Assembly (NCBI GenBank): GCA_013995675.1
Contig: VWRR01000005.1
Span: 186,001-250,000 of the forward strand
DNA length: 64,000 nt
Source: Cyanidiococcus yangmingshanensis
Taxonomy: Eukaryota > Rhodophyta > Bangiophyceae > Cyanidiales > Cyanidiaceae
Reading direction: 5' to 3'
Shown: one piece after another, positions 1-9,399 of the stretch
Layout of the letters: every line of letters starts with the position of its first letter
Numbering within the stretch: position 1 is the stretch's first letter
Position numbers and translations under genes: made by a program
The notes under the pieces: generated by a model
Databases searched by the model: none
What the model was told of the DNA's origin: nothing
The model's input: the letters and a program-made list of their open reading frames with translations, nothing else

Positions 1-227
1 GGAGCGCTTCCCTTGACGTGCGTTTCTGCGAACGCTATTGCGGATTGCAAAAGCTGCGTTGTGAACGGTTCGGGAATCGCGGCCTTGATTGTGCTCAGCA
101 GGGATTGTGAACGCTGCTCCCACAACCGTTGTAAACATTCTGGGAATGTACGCGGGTCGTGCCCCAACCTGAGACCCGGATACCCTGACCGGAATCGGAG
201 ACCCTGGTCGCTTGGATCGCTGGCCAT
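1..227 (-). CDS. Hypothetical protein, N-terminal part only (runs off the left edge)
   Basis: An uninterrupted minus-strand frame starts with ATG at 227 (MASDPSDQG...) and stays open to base 1, giving about 75 residues. Sequence such as RTFPECLQRLWEQRSQ and LLSTIKAAIPEPF is amphipathic and looks like a real protein rather than a shadow, although the plus strand is also open here. The ATG lies 136 bases downstream of the MutY stop codon on the same strand. I do not recognise the family, and most of the gene must lie to the left of the window. Confidence 0.45.
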   Translation of the reverse strand, partial: MASDPSDQGLRFRSGYPGLRLGHDPRTFPECLQRLWEQRSQSLLSTIKAAIPEPFTTQLLQSAIAFAETHVKGSA

Positions 228-362
228 GTCCACGCAACGCTTATCATTTCCTCAGGAGGCACCAACCAGAGGCAAGGTATTCGGGGAGCCGTCTAGTCTC
301 GCAAATCATTTTCTGAAATGGGTGCGGCTTTCGAAACCGTTTTCGCTCGTTCTTTTTGCAGA

Positions 363-1857
363 TCAGTCCTTTGGGTCAGTTCCGGCAAAGCGTTTCCGTG
401 ACAGCGGCACGCCTGCCGCTCGAAGGACCTTGCGCATCTGAGTTGACAGGCCAACATCTCGTAATGTGGTTGCCGAAACCCATCGACTTGTTCCAGTGTG
501 ATCCGACAGAACATTGGATATAGCGATCTGGACGCGAAACACTAGAATATCCTGTCGTATATGGGTGAAAAGGTGTCGCACCATTTGCGGTGATTGCGTT
601 ATCGAGACGATTGCCCAGGGTGGTAAGACTAGGTCGGCAAGCGCCTCCGCCAGTCGCTCTGAGGCAGTGACAACACCATTCGCTGGGTATTGGCGATGCA
701 TGGACGGCGTCCTAGCGACTTGTCCAAGAGGTTCCGCGTGCATCCGTTCCTCATCGATGCTGTGGTTGACCACAATGTTCGGAACCTCCCAGAGTCCGCC
801 CAGTAAACCATCCGACGCACGACGACGAACAAAATACAGCGGATCACCTTGTTTGCCCTCATTCGAGTTTGAATCATTTGCAACGAGCACAAAGGCGTGG
901 ACCAACTCACGACGAACGCGAGCGCGTGGCATATGGCGCTGCATTCGCGGTGCACCCTCGCCAACCTCTGTCACCGAGTAAGGTACTCTCTGAATGGCCT
1001 CTATTGGAAGGTGGGCTACTTTGCAGAACTCGCGCAACGGACAGGCTTCACATGCACCCTGCGTCAGCTGCGGTGTACAGACCGAGCTACCCAGATCGAA
1101 GACTGCCTGGTTCCAATCACCAGGGCGTTCCGGATCGACCAGTTCGGTCGCCAACATCTCCAAGTAACGTTTTCCTGCCCCTTTCCAGACATTAAGCCTA
1201 TCAAGCCCAGCTAGTCGAGACAGCACTCTGATTGCATTGCCATCTACGGCAGGGAACGCGCTTGCCGAAAGCAATCGAGGCGATAGCGCCCGCTGTATAG
1301 ACACCAATACCTGGCACTCGCTTCAGCTCTTCCATGGAAGATGGCAGTTCACCGCCATGATGAGCAACGAGCCATTGAGCTCCCGCAAGAAGCATGCGAG
1401 CGCGTCGATAGTAACCGAGCCCGGCCCATTGCTGCAAGACCTCCTCCTCAGTAGCAGCTGCCAGCGCGCGCAGCGTAGGAAAGCGCTCCATCCATCGCGA
1501 GAAATAGACCATCACAGTACTGACCCGAGTCTGTTGAAGCATAACTTCGCTCACATAGACTTGGTACGGGTCTGGTCGGCCGTTTCGCTGTCGCCACGGT
1601 AACTGGCGCGCCTCAGCATCATACCACTGCAACAAGGCGCCACGAAGACGGCCAAGTTCCTCCAAGTCCCAGATCGTCCCTGTCGAATAAGTTTCGTTCT
1701 CTTTCTTCAGTTTGCACTTGAGATCACGCCTGACAGGCGAGCCTCGCGCGCCGTCGCTCTTCATGGTTCGAAGACCCGCCAACGACTGCGAAGCCCTATG
1801 GCTGCGTTCTAGTAGCCTGGGCCGTGCAAGAAAACAAAACGCGGCAGCATAGGCCAT
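363..1857 (-). CDS. MUTYH: A/G-specific adenine DNA glycosylase (MutY/MUTYH), interrupted by one +1 frame change
   Basis: Base-excision glycosylase that removes adenine mispaired with 8-oxoguanine. Read from ATG 1857, the N-terminal part has LPWRQRNG, the catalytic Glu in SEVMLQQTRV (about residue 104) and the helix-hairpin-helix VPGIGVYTAGAIASIAFG (about 182-198). The next frame continues with PAVDGNAIRVLSRL, carrying the catalytic Asp, then an iron-sulfur cysteine cluster and a C-terminal NUDIX-like 8-oxoG recognition domain (LGGLWEVPNI). Removing one base of the G triplet at 1252-1254 joins the frames exactly where MutY proteins read PAVDGN, giving about 497 residues, normal for eukaryotic MUTYH. 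The cluster is C-x8-C-x2-C-x5-C, whereas the usual first spacing is six. It is divergent from the OTU gene. Family assignment is very secure; the break is most likely a sequence error. Confidence 0.93.
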
Positions 1858-2292
1858 ACAACAGCCAAACGTTGCTTCTCCTAGGCGACTGAAGAAAACA
1901 TCTACTAGAACTGACTTCAGTGCCCTGTCACTGGCCTAAGACAGCCGAAACACGTCTGAAGAGAACGTTGTCATCGCGGGTCTTCCAACCGAGCGCCGCC
2001 AAGTTGGCACGAACAATGGTATGGTTCTTTGCCGTCGTCAACACACCATACCAGGTAATATTGAACTAGCGTCAGCTTGGTTCTCATCAAGTGCATCGGG
2101 AACCTCATCGTCAACTGCTTACGATTCCGTTCATGTCGGAGCAGTTGGCAGAGAGGCACGCAGCCGAGCGAAGCGCAGTTCGAGGCGGGAGCCGCCAAAG
2201 CCCTGGACAGCCTTGCCGGTGAAGAAAATGGCGCAACGTCGAGCCCTGGAACAAGCCCTGGAATCGCGAGCGCACACTTATGTTAGAGCGTC
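1858..2292. other. Divergent intergenic region MutY / OTU gene
   Basis: 435 bases between two genes transcribed away from each other, so both promoters should lie here. Short open frames cover it on both strands but none resembles a protein. No repeat or RNA gene recognised. Confidence 0.6.
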
Positions 2293-3174
2293 ATGCACAT
2301 GAGCGCAAGGTATTGTCTGGTGCCAGTGCAGAGCGATCCAACTCGACTGTGCAAGGATAGCGTGGGTGAGGACTCGCTCGCGGTCGTCCCTGGCGGCGAA
2401 ACCGCAACGCCCTCCTTTTACAGGGAGCGCAAACTTTCGCGTAAGCAGCTGAGAAAACTGGCGAAACAGGAGAAGGAGTATGAACGAGAACTTGATCGGC
2501 CACCTATCGAAATGACGGCCCAGGCGCAGGAAATGGCTCAGATTCAAGTCGTCCTAGGTTCACGGGGCCTTTGTATCGATCAGGTTGAACCGGACGGACA
2601 CTGTCTATTTCGTGCGATCGTGCGACAGCTGCGACCGATCATTTTCTCCAACCGCTTTGATGGGTGCTTTCCTGAAGCGAATGCAGAGACGCGGACGATG
2701 CTCACAGCCTGGAGGCGCGATCAAGACGAGCTTCAACAAGTGTGGTCGCTACGTGCGGTTTTGGCTTCCTTGATGCGCCGACAGGCAACCGAGTTCCTAC
2801 CCTTCATTGCGAACGATGAGGACCAAGGCCTGAAGGACGGAACCTCAGCATCCGAGAGCGAACCTGTAGAACGACTCATGCGATACTGTGAGCGGCTCGA
2901 GAAGAGTGCCTGCTGGGGTGGCCAACCCGAACTCTGTGCGATTGCACTCGCGCTCGCTTGTCGTGTCGAGGTTTATGGCGATCCAGCAGTTCTACCAGGC
3001 GGTCTCCTGGTAATGGGTAGTGACGCGACTCCGACCGAACAAGGCAATGAGTTACCAGGTGTGTTGCGTGTTTCGTTCCATCGGCAGTTTTTCACGCTCG
3101 GCGAGCATTATCACGCTGTCGTCGTGGCTAAGGATGCAACGGCAGAATCCGTCAACGTCTCGATAAAAGAGTAG
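2293..3174 (+). CDS. OTU-domain deubiquitinase, OTUD6-like
   Basis: Cysteine protease predicted to remove ubiquitin. Starting at ATG 2293 it is 293 residues, close to OTUD6 proteins. Residues about 45-75 are a basic/acidic helical segment (LSRKQLRKLAKQEKEYEREL) typical of the OTUD6 N-terminus. The OTU domain follows: the catalytic Cys in EPDGHCLFRAI, the WGGQPELCAIALAL helix and the catalytic His in HYHAVVVA near the C-terminus. All expected active-site elements are present and the frame is intact. The start is the first in-frame ATG and lies 435 bases from the divergent MutY gene. Family confidence is high; the ubiquitin-chain specificity cannot be read from sequence. Confidence 0.92.
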   Translation: MHMSARYCLVPVQSDPTRLCKDSVGEDSLAVVPGGETATPSFYRERKLSRKQLRKLAKQEKEYERELDRPPIEMTAQAQEMAQIQVVLGSRGLCIDQVEPDGHCLFRAIVRQLRPIIFSNRFDGCFPEANAETRTMLTAWRRDQDELQQVWSLRAVLASLMRRQATEFLPFIANDEDQGLKDGTSASESEPVERLMRYCERLEKSACWGGQPELCAIALALACRVEVYGDPAVLPGGLLVMGSDATPTEQGNELPGVLRVSFHRQFFTLGEHYHAVVVAKDATAESVNVSIKE

Positions 3175-3997
3175 AGACAGGTCGGGGGACGATTGTTCGC
3201 ATGTCTATAGGCAACTTTGGTTTCGTTGGTACTTTAGTGTGCGCGCTTTCGAATGTTGCCATCGGGCATTGCACCTCAGTCCCAGATATCGAGACGTATA
3301 TTCGGCAGCCAGCGCTTCAAGATCATCCGCTTATCGGTCTGTGATGCGAAAGCGTCGTCCGGATTTAGGGATAGGCTGCCGAGTCCATCTCTCCGAGGCG
3401 TTCCATCCATGCAGATGCAGAGACTACTGATTATTGGCCTTGTTTCCGGAGATATGGTTGCCAGTTTGGTGGCGAATGACTTTGGAAAGATTGAGCAAGC
3501 CGCGACTCGAGTCAATCGCCGAACAACATTTGATGCATCCATAAACGCTCCGTAACTTTCCATCTTTAGGCTTCGGAGCGGAACGTGAGCCACGGTTTCA
3601 GTCTGAACCCGAGTTTAACCATCCAGCAACGAGTAGCTCATGGGCGAACAGAAACAGAGTCTTCCTCCGCGATGAAACGTGAACCATATAAACGTCTCTC
3701 TATGGAGAACGAGGCCACCTCGCGCACGTCAATGCGAGTCCATTTCGATTGGCGAACCGCTGCATCATGAGTGATAAGGACTCGATATATCCAGCCATAT
3801 TGGGTACATCAGTCGTGACGGGCACTCAATCACTTGCTCCGAGACGATACTGTCACGAGGAGGGGACACCGAAAGCTGCAGTTTACCCATTTCTAGGCTT
3901 GCTACAAGCACACGAGGTGTCGTTGCCGGCGGCAACTCGGCATTGTTCAAAGCGCACCAACTAGCAATACCTATCCACGCACCGCTCAAGTTGCTTC
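3175..3997. other. Intergenic region, no gene recognised
   Basis: 823 bases between the ends of two convergent genes. Several 60-105 codon open frames overlap on both strands (for example 3276-3593 minus), none with recognisable motifs or convincing protein character. Nothing repetitive seen. Confidence 0.5.
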
Positions 3998-5089
3998 TCA
4001 AGTCTCTGGTTTCTCAGATTCGGATGCTTGCAGATTCTGTCGCAATTGCACGGATCGCCACGTATGCTCTATCATGGACAGAGCAGCCTCAAACTCCACT
4101 TCGCTACGAAAGCCGCCAAAAATATACTGCTCTTGTGTCTTCGTGATCAGCCGCAAGTTCATTCCCTTTCCTCGCTGCACTTTGCTCACATCCGTCAAGG
4201 CGAGATAACACCGAATCGGTTCGTGTCGAATAAAGCCCGGTCGAATATCGGTCTCGCTGACTGGCTCGACAAAGGTATGGGCAGCCTCCAGGCTGCTCAG
4301 GAAGGCGACATGATCTTTCGTGATGAAAAGTCGTCCGGAGACAAGAAAGCGTCGCTCTGGCGTGAGTTCGTTATGAACGCAGCGGTATCGTTGGACCAGT
4401 TCGACTCGATACGAGTCCACGACCCGCTGATCGGAACCAGGCTCGAAACCGACACTGACCTCTTTTTTCGGCACAACCGAGTCCGTCTCTGTCGCAGGAT
4501 CCTTGTCGCGCACATGTCCCTGCAGAAAATAACGCTCGAAGAGAGCCTGTAAACTCTGCGCATCGTCTTTCTCGAGCAGTCTCGTATACTCTGCGTCGAT
4601 GTCTGCCGCTCGTGACGTCGTCGAGACGGCCTTCTCTTCTTGTTTTGTGTCAAGAAAAGGGTATCCGGTCTCTTTCAGGCTCATATGAGCCGATACAAAC
4701 TCAGAGAATGAACGCCAAGAGTCCAGAAAACCACTCGAAGGACCGGTTTCCGATCCCGAGAGCGCTTCACGAGGCCCAGCGGCAACAGCACCATCCTCCT
4801 TGGCACCAGCGTTCTCCTTACCCTCTTGCTGGTACAGAGCACTCACCAGCGTGCCAAGCTTCTCAAGTCGTTTCCGAGCCTGCTCAGACGCCTGTCCAAG
4901 AGTTTCTTGGGCCTTGCGGGCTGCCTCCTCGAGACGGCGGTTCAGGTCAGACTCTGGAGCAGCAGCCTCAGACTCAGCGCTGCGAGACGACTTGTCGAAC
5001 GCTATGTGCAGTCCAGTCTGCTCGTCCCAGAGACGCTCCTTCGGAGAGTGCTTCTCCGGTGACGGTCCCAACTCTTCAGCAGAGGACAT
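3998..5089 (-). CDS. GRAM-domain protein with N-terminal coiled coil
   Basis: From ATG 5089 (MSSAEELGPSP) the product is 363 residues. Residues about 49-86 form a heptad-rich coiled coil (RRLEEAARKAQETLGQASEQ). Residues about 245-345 form a GRAM domain, a PH-like membrane-lipid-binding fold, with RRFLVSGRLFITKDHVAF, a basic loop and IFGGFRSEVEFEAALSMIE. Such proteins are usually peripheral membrane proteins of the secretory, endosomal or contact-site system; the exact role here is not known. An in-frame ATG at 5182 would add 31 residues, but these are not conserved-looking and would crowd the divergent transporter gene whose ATG is at 5346. No transmembrane helix is evident. The frame is intact. 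Confidence 0.82.
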   Translation of the reverse strand: MSSAEELGPSPEKHSPKERLWDEQTGLHIAFDKSSRSAESEAAAPESDLNRRLEEAARKAQETLGQASEQARKRLEKLGTLVSALYQQEGKENAGAKEDGAVAAGPREALSGSETGPSSGFLDSWRSFSEFVSAHMSLKETGYPFLDTKQEEKAVSTTSRAADIDAEYTRLLEKDDAQSLQALFERYFLQGHVRDKDPATETDSVVPKKEVSVGFEPGSDQRVVDSYRVELVQRYRCVHNELTPERRFLVSGRLFITKDHVAFLSSLEAAHTFVEPVSETDIRPGFIRHEPIRCYLALTDVSKVQRGKGMNLRLITKTQEQYIFGGFRSEVEFEAALSMIEHTWRSVQLRQNLQASESEKPET

Positions 5090-5345
5090 GACACAGTCCA
5101 GCGAAAGGGTTCCTCCAGTACAGCATCCCGTTCTTGCGGGTACGAGAAACGGTCTCGACTTTTGCGCCAGGAGGCCGAGCATTTCGAGTCGCCAATGGAC
5201 TGGCCAGTTTCAAAAGATGCTCGAGCCAAGCTGTGGAGTATCTCTTTTCAACCTCAAACTGGACCGAAACTGAAGAGGACTCGTTTTCAACTCGATACAG
5301 TTGTGCCAGACTCTCGTTTGACTCGAGGTCGCTGAACCGCTCGCG

Positions 5346-6867
5346 ATGCAGCACGCACAGCAAACGGAAAGATCGCCTGTGAACCGGAAGTATGTTCAGC
5401 GTACGAGGTCGTCTTCTTCAGCATTCCAGCATCATCGTTTCTTTCAGTTAAGAATACGCACCCCGTCGACACCCACGAGCCTGGATCACTTTGAGGTGTG
5501 TTCGCAAACGCCCTGGCTGAGCAGTGCACTAGTTCCTGGCGCCGTCACGCTGCATAGCCCCCGAAGGTGCACTGGAGACCCACCGATCACGTCTGTTCTA
5601 CGACGAACGTCAACGACCTGGATCGTAGTATGTACGCAACAATGGCGAGCACGGTGTGGACGCGGAGCAGTTTCTAGTCAACGACCGGATCCGCCGCGAA
5701 TAGAGCGACGTGCAACACAACAACGAGCTCCGTTGCTCGCCTCTGGAGTCGAGTCTCCCAACACATTATCAACTACAGGAGCGGCATCTCGCCAAGTTGG
5801 TCTACGGCAGCGACTCTACCTTCTAGCGGTGCCGCTCATCTGGTCTACGTACTCGCCGAGCATGCGTTTTCTGTTTCAGTTCGCCGATGTTTCTCCATCA
5901 GCGGCGCTGCTCAATCTAGGGCCAGCGCTTTGCGGCGCTCTGGGGTTCCTACTGCTGTTTCTTATCAGGCGCTGGGGGAAATGGTGGTTCCCAAAGCAGC
6001 GTGAGCGTGCCGCTGATTCACCAGCACAGCATGCAGTGGGAATCAGAATCGGCATCGAACTAGGCGTTTACATGTTTGTGGGCACTTGTCTGCAGTTGGT
6101 CGCGTTACAGTTCAGCCCGGCGTCCCAAGTCGGCTTCTTGCTACAGGTCAGCCTTGTATTTACAGCGTTGCTTCAGCGTTGGACGGAGCGTCGGTGTGCT
6201 CCTACGAAGACTACTCGTTCCTTACGCTACAGCGGTGCGATCGTATGCAACCTGCTCGGAACAGCCTTGCTCATTCTGGATGATAATCCAGATCTCCTTC
6301 GAGGAAAGCTGCGATGGCATCCTTCTTTCGCGTTCATCGACGGATATGGGCTGCTGCCATCGAAGCTGGTAGGCCAGTTGTGTGCACTCGCCGCTGCGAT
6401 GCTCTACGCACTCTTCACGGTACGTCTATCGGATGAACGCATTCGGACTGCGAGTGCTTTCACTGTGGCATCGGCGAAAACCACGACACTCGCAGCGCTC
6501 TCAGCGCTATGGTTTTTCGTTCGTCCCAGACTGGCGTGCTGACAGAGTCTTCTTTACGGAAACAGGATGGGCCGGAGTGATCGCCTATACGCTGAGCGCC
6601 ATCTGGAACGGCATCTTCGGCACATCGCTGACGACCTGGTTTCAAGTTCAAGGCCAGGGCGCCAGCCGCGTCTCAGCGACCGAAGCTGGGATCGTCTATG
6701 CCACGAGTCCACTCTGGGGCGCGCTCTTATCCGTGGTTTTTCTACATGAACGGATGGGTCCTCTCGGCTGGACTGGCGCAGCGTTCATGTTTCTTAGCAT
6801 GGTCGCGCTGAACCTGCCGTCACCGCAAACGAATCAGGATGCAGATCGTTCAGCAAGCGTTTCGTAA
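5346..6867 (+). CDS. EamA/DMT-family transporter, probably organellar, one +1 frame change
   Basis: Multi-spanning drug/metabolite-type transporter. The first ~150 residues from ATG 5346 are Ser/Arg/Thr-rich and non-hydrophobic, consistent with a plastid or mitochondrial targeting region. Hydrophobic helices follow (GPALCGALGFLLLFLIRR, GVYMFVGTCLQLVALQF, QVGFLLQVSLVFTALLQ, LCALAAAMLYALFTV). After the break come IAYTLSAIWNGIFGTSL and the EamA C-terminal signature ATSPLWGALLSVVFLHERMG, ending with FMFLSMVALNL. The frame changes near the C triplet at 6525-6527: reading one C fewer turns RPRLAC-stop into RPDWRADRVFF and restores the last five helices, giving about 506 residues. Substrate unknown. 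It is divergent from the GRAM-domain gene. Confidence 0.82.
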
Positions 6868-8242
6868 CCATTCGGTGTGCGCAGCTGACCAACCCTTTCT
6901 CTCATTGGATTCACCGATGTCATCGGAGTTCTTGGCTCGGATCTTGGCCATTTCGTGACAGCAATGGCGTTGAGATTGTGTCGCGAGAGACAGAGCGCTG
7001 GGATGCGTTCGGAAAGGTGAGCGCGCACCCATACGGAGATGCTGAGCAACTCGCCTCTGCTGAGATATCGGATTAGGCGGTGGAATCAGACGATCCACTT
7101 GCGCATTGGTCAGAGTCGCGGCACATAAACCGCCTTGTTGCCTGCACATAACTCGACAGCGTCATCTACGGGCGGGAGCGATTCCGTACAAATAACACGG
7201 ATGGGTCTCGAAGGCATGCTCGACCCATATCCTCGTGTGAGTCTCCCATGGCATGCTTTTACGCTCGCGATTGCATGCCGACCATGACAGCGACATGCAT
7301 GCAAAAGTGTCACGAATGGCGATGCGTGTCGCATGGTCGCCACGCCTGCGGCGCGAACGATCGACGGGTGCGCGCTCCATGCCAGCGTTTGGGATGCTCA
7401 GCGCAATATTCGTGAAAGTATGTCTCGAAATCTGGAAACGATCCCTTCTGAGTCCCTTTTGGTTTCATCGGCCCGCGTGTCTGTGTCGTCTGACAAGGAC
7501 GAGCTGCAGTGTACTGCCACTTTGTCAGGAAACGATAAGCGGGATGTGTGCAGTCCACCAGCGCTGACACGCACGCTGACCGCTCATCATGCGGTGAAGA
7601 TAGACACGGCAGACACTGTCGGGTGCGAACTCGATCTCCGAAAGGAGGTTCTTCGCGCGAAGCGCCATCCTGACTGGCTTACCAACGTTGACTTTTGCGA
7701 ATATCTCCTGCCGTGTTTCGAGGCTCTCGTCGAGTCGCCTCGATCGGATGCTTCGGGCGATGGAGTCTTCACGACACATGCTCTATAAGGCGTGATGCAG
7801 GGATTTCGTATCATGTCCGAACGGTTGGATCGCATACGGGCGTTAGTGCACAGCGGATGATCGATGTAATCCAGGCCGGGTGGCTGCCTTTCGATGATGT
7901 CCGGAGCGCAAATCCATCAGCCATTTCACAAGGCATGCTGACGCGCTAGTCGAAGGTGTCGAGGTGGTTGACCCGAGCATCGAGCGCCTCACAAGAACAA
8001 GATGCTGCGCGCTCAGCCAGCAGCTCGACCGAACATGTTTGCGTCAGTTTCGCGCGTCGCTTGCTTCCCATAACAAGGAGCAATCTTCAAATTTTTCTGG
8101 CCTCTCTTTGAAGAGTTTCATTCGATTCGAGCACTTTGTACCTTTAACTTTCAGAAACCCTTTTGTTGCAAATATACTATGACAGCTTCACCGCTTCTCG
8201 TTCGCGAAGCTTTTTCCTGTAAGAACTTTCACTAAAAACTAT
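6868..8242. other. Long intergenic region with CATGC-rich stretch
   Basis: About 1.4 kb between the convergent transporter and COA4-like genes. Several short open frames (largest 7333-7788 plus, starting at a GTG) show no recognisable domain. The stretch 7240-7335 holds repeated GCATGC/CATGCA words, also seen upstream of several genes in this window. No RNA gene recognised. Confidence 0.5.
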
Positions 8243-8506
8243 TCAACGTTGGATCGTTCCCGCGTTTCTTGATGAACGGCTGTGCTCGTCAGTGTTTTGG
8301 CGACGCGCTTCGTAGCAGTCGCGGAGAAGTCGCAACGGCTCTTGACAGGCCGACCAGTCTCGATCGTGTTCACCCAGACACTCCTCCAGTCGCTCGTACG
8401 CTGCTCGACAGCCGTGCAACTCCAGAACCTGTTCAATATCACAGTTCGGCGTCGATGAGGAGGGACGCGTCTCATCATTGGCAGTCATGAGCGAGTGCAC
8501 TGCCAT
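8243..8506 (-). CDS. COA4: Twin-CX9C protein, cytochrome c oxidase assembly factor 4-like
   Basis: A small 87-residue protein from ATG 8506 (MAVHSLMTAND). A second ATG at 8488 would give 81 residues. It has two exact CX9C motifs, CRAAYERLEEC and CQEPLRLLRDC, separated by LGEHDRDWSA. The EHDRDW...CQ pattern is typical of COA4/Cmc3 proteins, which enter the mitochondrial intermembrane space through the MIA40 disulfide relay and help assemble cytochrome c oxidase. The open frame continues upstream to about 8998, but that part is low-complexity and MIA substrates need no presequence, so the short form is chosen. It is divergent from the 729-residue membrane protein gene. CHCH assignment is firm; the COA4 subfamily is likely. 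Confidence 0.85.
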   Translation of the reverse strand: MAVHSLMTANDETRPSSSTPNCDIEQVLELHGCRAAYERLEECLGEHDRDWSACQEPLRLLRDCYEARRQNTDEHSRSSRNAGTIQR

Positions 8507-9399
8507 CGAAACGTCACCGCAACGCTGGATAGGTTCCCGACAACTTCCCGGAGCGAGACTGCTGCTTTCCGACTGCCTGGCGGCGCCGATGAAGCGGGCC
8601 ACGCGTCGCCGTGCCCTGAGTGCGCGCCGCGATCGGAACGCGAACAACAACGAGTTTCCCGCCCGAGAAACATTACTTTTCGAAGACATATTCAGCGAGA
8701 TCGTGTGCTTCAAACGCAAAACTGAATATGAATGCACCAGGATCACGCATTCATGGCTTGAAAAAGCCAGAAGAAGATCCATTCCAATCTCGTTTGCATC
8801 TCGCACACTGCACACAGCGAAAATCATGTATTTGAAGCACGCATGTTTTGCAGCAGCGCTGCCTGCTTTCGTGATCTGAGCCCCTCCTCGAGACAGAGAT
8901 TCCGCATTCGGGCGACCATACGTCATCATTCGCGCCGTGCCAGGACGCACGAGCCGCCCGCCATGTTTTCCCATGAGAATCGACAAAAGGACGCACAACG
9001 AATGCTTGTCATAGCTTCTCTTTCTCTTCTTTCATCATCACAAAAACTTTTGACAGGGACTGCAATGCTTTCCGTGGCGACAGCGTTGACCACCTTTGTC
9101 TCAGCTGGCGAGTCACTGGCTGTGACGTCCGCTGGCACGGAGACCCGCCGTGGGTGCGCGACGCCGCCGTCGAGCGCCGCACCTGCAAACTTATGGCGGG
9201 CTTTTGACAAACCAAACGGAGCTGTTCGCGAAGCCTGCTCGCGGGCGTTGAAAGAGCGTTCCCTGCACCCAACAATAAGGTTTTTGAAACAGTATTGCCG
9301 AATAAAAGCTCTACGAAGTTCTGCGTTACGGACTCTTAGCCTCATGCGGCATCTCTACTTTCAAGGCAAGGTGCGAACAAAACGGAGTTTGCGACGAGC
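8507..9399. other. Divergent intergenic region upstream of COA4-like and 729-residue genes
   Basis: 893 bases containing both promoters. A plus-strand open frame (8843-9412) with a hydrophobic segment (MLVIASLSLLSSSQKLLTG) runs into the next gene in a different frame; no family resemblance was found and it may be chance. No RNA gene or repeat recognised. Confidence 0.5.

Noticed and set aside
5076-5363. Minus-strand frame that could extend the GRAM-domain protein N-terminally
   Set aside because: It needs a frame change, lies in the short divergent promoter region and has no conserved motif.
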